Source: Methanobacteriota archaeon
GTDB lineage: Archaea > Thermoplasmatota > E2 > DHVEG-1
Length of the DNA: 49,194 nt
Assembly (NCBI GenBank): GCA_903877165.1
Contig: CAIRCU010000023.1
Location: 1-49,194 of the forward strand
Direction: 5' to 3'
Shown here piece after piece: positions 42,833 through 49,194 of this stretch; position 1 is the stretch's first letter, and every line of letters starts with the position of its first letter. The notes beneath the pieces are model-generated. The model saw nothing but the letters and a program-made list of their open reading frames with translations. It made no database searches and was not told where the DNA came from. The position numbers and the translations under genes are program-made.

Positions 42833-44479
42833 GTGATTAAAGTGAACGAGACAATCATACATATTCCCAAACCTTCTAACGAACCAGTATACCAATATGC
42901 TCCCGGTAGCGATGAACGGAAATCCCTTATTCAAGCAATACAAGAAATTCAAAAAAAGAAAATCGAAATTATGCCGATTGTTGGTGGAAAAAAAATATCG
43001 ACAGGTGATCTTGGTAAAGTTGTAATGCCCCATAATTATAAACATATTTTAGCGACGTATCACAAAGCCACACCAGAGATAGTTCATGATGCTATTGAAA
43101 ATGCAATGGCTATGAAACCTGTTTGGGAGGATTTTCCATGGGAGGAACGTGCTTCTGTTGCCATGAAGGCAGCTGAACTCATATCAAAGAAATACCGTTT
43201 CTTACTGAACGCTGCGACCATGCTTGGTCAGAGTAAAAACGTGTATCAGGCCGAGATTGATGCCGCCTGCGAAACAATTGATTTTCTACGGTTCAATGCC
43301 TACTACATGCAGAAAATATATTCTGATCAGCCTGATGCGTCACCTGGGACATTGAACAGACTTGAGTATCGACCTCTTGAAGGATTTATCTTCGCAACAA
43401 CCCCGTTTAACTTCACTGCTATTGCTGGGAACCTACCGGCGGCACCTGCTATCATGGGCAATGTCGTTGTCTGGAAACCTGCATCGACCTCGCTTCTTTC
43501 AAACAGCATCCTCATGGAAATATTCATGGAAGCAGGTTTTCCAAGCGGTGTCATCAATTTCTTGCCCGGCTCTGGTGCTCTTATCGGGGACATCGTCTTA
43601 AATGACAGACGACTTGCAGGCATTCATTTCACGGGTTCAACGCCTGTTTTTAGCATGTTCTGGAAGACGATTAGTGATAATCTTCACATCTATCATTCCT
43701 ATCCGAAGCTCGTTGGAGAGACCGGTGGAAAAGACTTCATTTTTGTACACTCCTCAGCTGATGCGGATGCCGTTGCGACAGCAATCGTGAGAGGCGCATT
43801 TGAATATCAGGGTCAGAAATGCTCTGCTGCATCACGATTATACATCCCTGTCTCCCTTTGGGCATCCGTGAAATCGAAAGTTCAGACCATGCTTAAAGAA
43901 ATCAAGATGGGAGATGTAGAGGATTTCAGTAATTTCATCAATGCAGTCATCGACAAACCAGCATTTGATACCATCTGCGAATATATCGAGAAAACGCGTC
44001 ACTCCAAAGATGCGAAGATTATTTTTGGTGGAAAAACCGATTGCTCCAAGGGGTACTTCATCGAACCGACGATCATTGAGACGAGTAATCCTCACTTCGT
44101 CACCATGGAAGAGGAGATCTTCGGGCCAGTCCTCACGGTGTACGTCTACAAAGATGAACTATTCCAGGAAACACTTCACGTCTGTGACCACACATCACCG
44201 TACGCATTGACCGGTTCGATTTTTGCGAAGGACCGCCAAGCAATCGTCACTGCGACAAAGATTTTGCGTCAGGCCGCCGGCAACTTTTACGTCAATGACA
44301 AACCGACTGGTGCGGTTGTCGGCCAACAGCCGTTCGGTGGTGCACGATGCTCCGGGACGAATGATAAGTCTGGTGCATATCTTAATTTGTTATCCTGGGT
44401 CAGTCCACGAACTATTAAGGAAACTCTCCTGCCCCCAACCGACTACAAATATCCGTTCCTTGAAAACGAGAAAAAATAA
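42833..44479 (+). CDS. pruA: Delta-1-pyrroline-5-carboxylate dehydrogenase (ALDH4-type)
   Basis: This enzyme oxidises glutamate semialdehyde (P5C) to glutamate, the second step of proline and arginine breakdown. The 548-residue length and N-terminus fit the ALDH4A1-like, single-domain P5C dehydrogenase group. The catalytic Cys330 is in YQGQKCSAASR and the general base Glu296 in LVGETGGKD. The NAD-binding block FTGSTPVF and the late motif GPVLTVYVY are present. GTG 42833 is supported by the TATA box 26-28 bases upstream; GTG 42842 is an alternative. No proline dehydrogenase gene is in the window, so its partner must be elsewhere. Its AT-richer codon use differs from genes left of 40 kb. Confidence 0.92.
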   Translation: MIKVNETIIHIPKPSNEPVYQYAPGSDERKSLIQAIQEIQKKKIEIMPIVGGKKISTGDLGKVVMPHNYKHILATYHKATPEIVHDAIENAMAMKPVWEDFPWEERASVAMKAAELISKKYRFLLNAATMLGQSKNVYQAEIDAACETIDFLRFNAYYMQKIYSDQPDASPGTLNRLEYRPLEGFIFATTPFNFTAIAGNLPAAPAIMGNVVVWKPASTSLLSNSILMEIFMEAGFPSGVINFLPGSGALIGDIVLNDRRLAGIHFTGSTPVFSMFWKTISDNLHIYHSYPKLVGETGGKDFIFVHSSADADAVATAIVRGAFEYQGQKCSAASRLYIPVSLWASVKSKVQTMLKEIKMGDVEDFSNFINAVIDKPAFDTICEYIEKTRHSKDAKIIFGGKTDCSKGYFIEPTIIETSNPHFVTMEEEIFGPVLTVYVYKDELFQETLHVCDHTSPYALTGSIFAKDRQAIVTATKILRQAAGNFYVNDKPTGAVVGQQPFGGARCSGTNDKSGAYLNLLSWVSPRTIKETLLPPTDYKYPFLENEKK

Positions 44480-44486
44480 AAAAAAA

Positions 44487-44503
44487 ATGCTCCTGTCGGG
44501 ATT
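44487..44503 (-). repeat. 17-base direct repeat, copy 1; resembles a tRNA 3' end
   Basis: On the minus strand this reads AATCCCGACAGGAGCAT. That fits the end of a T-loop (AAT), T-stem 3' strand (CCCGA), acceptor 3' strand (CAGGAGC) and discriminator A of a tRNA. An exact second copy lies at 45343-45359. Upstream here GGGTGCTG is a poor match to the expected T-stem and loop, so the rest of the tRNA is missing or decayed. Confidence 0.6.
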
Positions 44504-44574
44504 CAGCACCCACAGGCATAAATCTCCTTTTTTGATAGTTATGTTTTTATAAAACAAACTACTCCTAAGGAGGC

Positions 44575-45051
44575 TTATTTGCTTTGAATTTGACGGGCAA
44601 TCTCCTGAGCCCAGGCTTTTGCCTTCTCAGGCTTCATAGTCTCTTTTTGACTATCTAGCTTGGCCCATTTCTCGGGGATCTTTCCAGGGAAGGAAACCAG
44701 AGACTTGGGCATGAGATTATACTTTTCCACTAATGGGCGTAAAAATTTTTCGACAGCCTTATCAGGTTCCTCAATCGCCATACCACTTGACAAGAACATG
44801 AATAGATGCTTATTGCTGAGTGCTTTTTGTTTCAGGATTTTCTTCCAAGGTCGGTAAACCATGGACATACGCACACCCGTCCCTAGAATGATTGTATCAA
44901 AGACTTCGATGTCAGGGATGTCATGCGCAAGATTGTATATCTCAACTGCAAATCCATTCTCTGTGAGTGTCTCTGCGATTACCTTAGCGTATTCCTCAGA
45001 AGCTCCACCCTTTGTAAAATATGCCACAAGTGTTTTACTATTCATTGCCAC
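44575..45051 (-). CDS. Flavodoxin-like protein
   Basis: The 158-residue protein is of the flavodoxin / protoporphyrinogen-oxidase-like type. It has LVAYFTKGGASEEYAKVIAE as FMN-phosphate loop, then FDTIILGTGVRMSMVYRPWK and LFMFLSSGMA. It probably binds FMN and carries electrons. The start is GTG 45051 if leaderless (AT-rich element about 25-30 bases upstream) or ATG 45045. It stands alone between two copies of a 17-base tRNA-like repeat (44487 and 45343), so it may have arrived with a small mobile unit. Confidence 0.82.
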   Translation of the reverse strand: MAMNSKTLVAYFTKGGASEEYAKVIAETLTENGFAVEIYNLAHDIPDIEVFDTIILGTGVRMSMVYRPWKKILKQKALSNKHLFMFLSSGMAIEEPDKAVEKFLRPLVEKYNLMPKSLVSFPGKIPEKWAKLDSQKETMKPEKAKAWAQEIARQIQSK

Positions 45052-45215
45052 AACACGATGGGAGATTTCATTATAGATTTAAGAATATTCCTATGACTGA
45101 CTGGAACGTTGTGTATTTTCAGTAAGAATACAAAATACCCAATTTACGCTAATGAAAGGATGCTCTCATCGGGAAGGGAACACGAATTTACCAGTAGATT
45201 AAATAAAATCAATAG

Positions 45216-45237
45216 TGCAGGGGAAGGGATTTGAACC
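45216..45237 (-). other. Decayed tRNA 3' fragment
   Basis: On the minus strand, GGTTCAAATCCCTTCCCC followed by TGCA gives a perfect T-loop (TTCAAAT), T-stem 3' strand, acceptor 3' strand CCCCTGC and discriminator A. The 5' T-stem strand reads ATAGG where AAGGG is needed, so two pairs are broken. The matching acceptor 5' strand GCAGGGG is absent within 120 bases. It is a different tRNA from the 17-base repeats. The 313-base gap 45052-45364 otherwise holds no gene I can see. Confidence 0.65.
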
Positions 45238-45342
45238 TATAGATAGGAAAATCAGACCATCGTGGCAGTATTGAAATAATATTTTTTTGAAATGAAATAA
45301 GTCTGTTTCTCCCTATGTAAAATAACCATGTTAGTGAATAGC

Positions 45343-45359
45343 ATGCTCCTGTCGGGATT
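45343..45359 (-). repeat. 17-base direct repeat, copy 2; resembles a tRNA 3' end
   Basis: This is identical to 44487-44503 and in the same orientation. Here the sequence upstream on the minus strand (TAGCGCAT) has no T-arm character, so only the 3' end of the tRNA is present. The two copies enclose 839 bases with the flavodoxin gene and another tRNA fragment. Confidence 0.6.
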
Positions 45360-45364
45360 ATGCG

Positions 45365-45721
45365 CTAGAGGTACACTTCTCCCGGGGTGGTGGGAAGTGA
45401 AGATCTAGCAAAAAATCCCTCTGGAGGCATTATTGCTAAAGATATAATGCCCCCCCTTAATTGACAACTGTCCTCTCTTTTACGGATAAAGCAATCTTGC
45501 CTTTTCTTTATACAGATCCTCCATCTCTGAGAATAAGAGTTTCTCCCTTCTTTAATAGATTTTAAGAGGTAGACGAGGGGAGCTGTCCTGGGAAACGGTA
45601 TGGGACTATTCCGGGCGGCGTCTTCCTCTTTAGCCCCCCAATTCACTGCATAAACGAGATGATTGATAAGTCTTATTTGAAAACCTTCGAACTGTAATCG
45701 TGCCAGCTCATAAACGGACAA
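45365..45721 (-). CDS. Doubtful ORF, 118 residues
   Basis: A TTG-started open frame fills most of the gap between the repeat at 45343 and the surface protein at 45791. The product (for example VYELARLQFEGFQIRLINHL) has no motif I recognise, and its C-terminal half is irregular, rich in Arg, Lys, Pro and Ser. No Shine-Dalgarno precedes it. It could be a decayed gene linked to the tRNA fragments, or a chance frame. If it is not a gene, the gap holds nothing else visible. Confidence 0.2.
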   Translation of the reverse strand: MSVYELARLQFEGFQIRLINHLVYAVNWGAKEEDAARNSPIPFPRTAPLVYLLKSIKEGRNSYSQRWRICIKKRQDCFIRKREDSCQLRGGIISLAIMPPEGFFARSSLPTTPGEVYL

Positions 45722-45790
45722 GAAGTGACCTGGATACTAACTCATGGTTTTTTGGGGATTGAAAAGAAAAAAGGAAAGAGCGTTGTTAAG

Positions 45791-48700
45791 CTATTTACTC
45801 TTCTTCTTCTGTATTATAAGAGCTATAGCGAATGCCGTTATGAATACTATTAGCTCAAAACCAGGTGTTCCTTTCTGTCCGGTAGTAACCCCAGTCAGAC
45901 CGGCGTTATGGCTTTTATTCACAATAATCGTTTTGATTATTGTATCGTTAGAGCCATCATTGTCCGTGACTGATAAAGTAACACGGTATTCTCCACTTTG
46001 ATTATACTTGTGTTCAGGATTCTTAATAGTGGAACCTGTGCCATCGTTAAAGTTCCACGACCAGGAGACAATAGTCCCGTCGGTATCTTGCGATAAATCA
46101 GTGAATTGTATCGTGTCATCTGTCGTAGGGTTTAGTGGAAGATAGGAGAAATCTACGGTCGGTTTCATCTTCGGTTTTTTAGTAATGTTTGCATACGTGG
46201 TATCGGCCCCGGTTTTTCCCTCATTGTCTGTCACCGTCAGTGTTACATTCCAATTTCCTATTTTGGTATATGTATGTTTGCATGTTTTCCCTGTTCCGTT
46301 GGTTCCATCTCCAAAAGTCCAGAACCATGAGGTGATGTTGCCATCGGGATCATGACTTGCTGAACCATCGAAGGTAATGGATTCGTTGACATATCCATGA
46401 TATGGTTCGCGTGCGGAGGTATTCGCTATAGGTGGGATATCTCCACCACCTTCACCACCACTACCTCCGCCACTTCCGCCCCCGCCTCCACCACTATTAG
46501 AAACGGTGGTAAACCGGTATGATCGGTTGGTCCAGTGCACTCCATCGCTTGCGTGTACAGTCCACGTATATGTTGTGGAATAGGCAAGTCCTGTGATTGA
46601 ACAGGTCTTGGTTCCGTTGCTTGCCCCGGTCCCTGAACTATTACCTACATTTGGCGTTGTGGTAATTGTCCAGTAGAAGTGGTCACCTTCGGAATCGCTA
46701 ATCACTATTTTCAAAGATGATGTGCTGACTGGTACATTTATCGATCCATTGGCTGGATTGGGAGTGGATATGGTGGGAGGACTGTTGGTCCATGTTGGAA
46801 TCCCGCTTTTCGGATCCGATTTTTCACCTTCATTGCCAAACAGATTTACGGCTGATATTTTATACGTATATGTCTGACCGTTGACCAATCCCATGTCTCG
46901 GTAGGAGGTTTTCGTTGTGTTGAATAAGAATTTCCCATCGCGGTATATCGCGTAATTTCTAACCCCAACATTATCATAGGCTTCATCCCATGTGAGATTT
47001 AACTTTCCGTCATGTGCGTTTGTCACAGTTAGTCCTGTGACCTTTGATGGGGGCTCCTTATCTAGGCTATATCCATTGGGTGAATTGTCAATCCAGAATT
47101 GCCGAGAATGACTGCTATTTTCTCCCCACTCCAAGACATATCCGTAGAACTTTGTGATGGTGGTATCATCACTTTGTAAGGGTATTGAGCCTTTTATTGT
47201 ATTGCCAGTAATTGTTATATTAGTATTACCGATTGCTTTACCATCGAAAGATGAAACCATCATGCCATATCCATTTGAATAATGAAAATAATAACTCACA
47301 TTCGTTGTATTGAAAAATAACCAATAGGTAATATTTTCCGATTCCTCGATATTGCCATTGACAGAAAGGCTTAAATCAAGGTAACTTCCGTTAAATGTCG
47401 AAGATATTGTTGAGATGTCTATATTTGGTTTATTGCTGATATTGTATTGCCAGTTCCAAACTCCGGTAGTGTTATTAAAAATCCCTGATGATACATCGTT
47501 TTTCTGATCCGTTATAATAGATGTAATCGGATAAGGAAAGCGACTGCTGGGAGCAAAATCGCACCACCATTTCTTGGAGGTGTTTCCAAATTCTGTGTAT
47601 TGCCCGGTCCATCCCCAGAGGTCAATTATTATTCTTGCTCCAAGTAATTCACATCGTCCGGTGATTGTGTTGCCGGTGACGGTTATATTTGTAAATCCAG
47701 TCGATTCAGTGTTATTCGTGGCATACCCTGAACCGGTGCCGTTAATCCAATCCATGGAATAGCTTGCATCCGTGGTGTTTAAATAGGCGTTATAGACAAT
47801 GTTGGAAGAATTCTCTATGACTCCATTTACAGTGAGGCTGATAGCCACTGTATTTCCGTAAATTGTGGAGGTAATTTCTGAAATGTCAATATTTGGTTTG
47901 GTATGGATATTTGGTTGCCAAGACCAGTCCCCCGTGCTCCCGTTAACATCCCACAATAACACATCGTTGCTTGAATCCTTCACGACCTCTGTGGATTGAA
48001 AATCAAGATAATGATAAAACTTGGTTATGTAGTCAGCCTCGCTCATCTTGTTATCATTGCTGTTATATAATGACAGAGAAACTTTAAATGATACATTGTA
48101 TCCGAGTTTATAAATTTCTAAACCAGGAAACTCCAATATGACGGTCTTGATACCAGCATCAAGATAGGTTGTATTACTAACAGAACATCGGAAATCAATC
48201 CACGATCCATAGGTGCTGTTATAGTAGGATAAATAGGCATACAGTTGATATTGGCCCCCCTTGGTCACGTTGACGCCTGAAGTAACCACTAAATAATCGT
48301 ACAATCCGTCATTGTTGGTATCGAGGCCATAGTCATTGAAGATATTAGTAAATTTGATGGGCGGTTCTTCAAAATCCGTGTAATTATAAAAATGTGTTAC
48401 ATATTCATCGTTGGCATTCAAGAGCGCGTCACTGTTGCTATAAAGAGTGAATGTGATTTTGAATGAGCCATTATAATGCAGCCAGTTAATGGTGTACCCG
48501 CAAAACTCTAGGACAATTGGATGTACGCCAGTATCCAGGTAGGTGCTGTTATCGGAACCATCGAACCCGTACCAATAGCCACCTGTATTATTGTAGTACG
48601 CTATAGAGGCAGATAAATCATATTCCCCCGGTTGAGACACGTTTATTTCAGTTACTATCTTAAGGTAATTGTATCGATTGTTATTATCTGTATCAACGCC

Positions 48701-49194
48701 GAAGTCGTTGAATACTCCAGTAAATTGAGCCGGCGGAATATCGAACATTGAATAATTATAGGAGTGGGTGATGTAATTCGCTTGATCTATCAAATGCAAC
48801 CCGTTTAAATCATAATTTAGGACGATATAAGCATTAAAAGAACCATTGTATTCTAGGGACCGGACATCGTGTCCGTTAAACATCAATGAAATGGTGTGAA
48901 TACCGGGATTAAAGAAGGAATAATTTTCTGCCCAACAATTGAATTGTTCCCACTGGTCAGAAGAAGAATTGAAGTACGAGAGACATCCATAATACTCGTA
49001 TTCACCGGTTTGAGTCACGTTTATCTCTGCTTTGACATCAAGTATGTTGTAGTGGCTGTCATTGTTAGTGTCAATTCCAGAATCATTGAAAACACCGATA
49101 AAACAAGCTGGCTTTAGCGGCGATATTGCCTTTAATGAGCCATTACCTATAATGGTAACCGTGGTGTATTGTAAATTTGGATTAACAATGGATA
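45791..49194 (-). CDS. Large repetitive surface protein with PKD domains and PGF-CTERM tail, 5' end outside the window
   Basis: The frame is open to the right edge, so at least 1133 residues are present and the N-terminus is missing. In order: three or more ~120-residue repeats (GVFNDFGVDTDNNNRYNYL, INVSQPGEYDLSASIAYYN, LEFxGxxxxxLxYNGSF); two ~140-residue repeats (KPNIDISEITSTIYGNTVAI); an FN3 domain; an Ig/FN3-like domain; a Gly-rich linker; and two PKD domains (FDGSASHDPDGNITSWFWTF, FTDLSQDTDGTIVSWSWNF). The C-terminus is TPGFELIVFITAFAIALIIQ and KKKSK: a PGF motif, membrane helix and basic end, the signal cut by archaeosortase. It is thus a lipid-anchored cell-surface protein with many N-glycosylation sites (NxT/S). 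It is AT-rich compared with the surface genes at 29-40 kb. Confidence 0.88.
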   Translation of the reverse strand, partial: SIVNPNLQYTTVTIIGNGSLKAISPLKPACFIGVFNDSGIDTNNDSHYNILDVKAEINVTQTGEYEYYGCLSYFNSSSDQWEQFNCWAENYSFFNPGIHTISLMFNGHDVRSLEYNGSFNAYIVLNYDLNGLHLIDQANYITHSYNYSMFDIPPAQFTGVFNDFGVDTDNNNRYNYLKIVTEINVSQPGEYDLSASIAYYNNTGGYWYGFDGSDNSTYLDTGVHPIVLEFCGYTINWLHYNGSFKITFTLYSNSDALLNANDEYVTHFYNYTDFEEPPIKFTNIFNDYGLDTNNDGLYDYLVVTSGVNVTKGGQYQLYAYLSYYNSTYGSWIDFRCSVSNTTYLDAGIKTVILEFPGLEIYKLGYNVSFKVSLSLYNSNDNKMSEADYITKFYHYLDFQSTEVVKDSSNDVLLWDVNGSTGDWSWQPNIHTKPNIDISEITSTIYGNTVAISLTVNGVIENSSNIVYNAYLNTTDASYSMDWINGTGSGYATNNTESTGFTNITVTGNTITGRCELLGARIIIDLWGWTGQYTEFGNTSKKWWCDFAPSSRFPYPITSIITDQKNDVSSGIFNNTTGVWNWQYNISNKPNIDISTISSTFNGSYLDLSLSVNGNIEESENITYWLFFNTTNVSYYFHYSNGYGMMVSSFDGKAIGNTNITITGNTIKGSIPLQSDDTTITKFYGYVLEWGENSSHSRQFWIDNSPNGYSLDKEPPSKVTGLTVTNAHDGKLNLTWDEAYDNVGVRNYAIYRDGKFLFNTTKTSYRDMGLVNGQTYTYKISAVNLFGNEGEKSDPKSGIPTWTNSPPTISTPNPANGSINVPVSTSSLKIVISDSEGDHFYWTITTTPNVGNSSGTGASNGTKTCSITGLAYSTTYTWTVHASDGVHWTNRSYRFTTVSNSGGGGGGSGGGSGGEGGGDIPPIANTSAREPYHGYVNESITFDGSASHDPDGNITSWFWTFGDGTNGTGKTCKHTYTKIGNWNVTLTVTDNEGKTGADTTYANITKKPKMKPTVDFSYLPLNPTTDDTIQFTDLSQDTDGTIVSWSWNFNDGTGSTIKNPEHKYNQSGEYRVTLSVTDNDGSNDTIIKTIIVNKSHNAGLTGVTTGQKGTPGFELIVFITAFAIALIIQKKKSK

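Noticed and set aside
45160-45364. Intact tRNA gene on the minus strand
   Set aside because: Only T-loop and 3' halves are present; no matching acceptor 5' strand, D-arm or anticodon arm could be found in the preceding ~120 bases.

Overview
The window comes from an archaeon. It carries a transcription factor B gene, an archaeal chromosome-partition operon (smc-scpA-scpB), a PhoU protein fused to an AbrB-type DNA-binding domain, a family 4 uracil-DNA glycosylase, TATA boxes about 25 bases before many start codons, and a protein ending in a PGF-CTERM (archaeosortase) tail. The gene set looks like Euryarchaeota, possibly Thermoplasmatota; I cannot fix the lineage from sequence alone. Most of the window is moderately GC-rich. 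From about 42.6 kb to the right end it becomes clearly AT-richer. There are no rRNA genes, complete tRNA genes, CRISPR arrays or recognisable insertion sequences.

Layout. 1-3.3 kb: a cut-off sulfotransferase, a secreted PQQ-type beta-propeller protein and an AlkD-like DNA glycosylase. 3.5-8.7 kb: smc, scpA and scpB, translationally coupled. 8.7-16.7 kb: a phosphate region. pstS-pstC-pstA-pstB-phoU-arsC and a 53-residue Cys-containing protein read leftward. A divergent AbrB-PhoU gene reads rightward, followed by a DUF47-pit pair. High- and low-affinity phosphate uptake, three PhoU-like proteins and an arsenate-reductase-like enzyme therefore sit side by side. 16.7-20.7 kb: a 23-codon mini-ORF with an ideal ribosome binding site, then a PadR regulator, a secreted membrane-anchored protein and a MacB-type ABC transporter. 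20.7-25 kb: tRNA-dihydrouridine synthase, a radical SAM protein, a DUF72 protein and uracil-DNA glycosylase. 25-28.3 kb: a second MacB-type ABC pair and TFB. 28.3-28.9 kb: non-coding or small-ORF DNA with hairpins. 28.9-40.3 kb: four large secreted proteins that all contain the same ~140-residue domain in different architectures. 40.4-45.1 kb: small metabolic genes (DUF3795, SDR, nitroreductase, P5C dehydrogenase, flavodoxin), a feoB relic and several tRNA 3'-end fragments. 45.8 kb-end: a cut-off, highly repetitive PGF-CTERM surface protein.

Main points of interest. Two genes, the beta-propeller protein and pstA, have long open N-termini with no ATG, GTG or TTG. In both, an ACG codon sits 6-8 bases after a strong Shine-Dalgarno sequence, which suggests ACG initiation. 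The four-protein surface cluster shares one module linked to FN3, Ig-like, PKD, beta-helix and alpha-toroid modules. Several dyads abut TATA boxes of the phosphate and PadR operons. The tRNA fragments and the feoB relic around 40.8-45.4 kb suggest an old integration hotspot.
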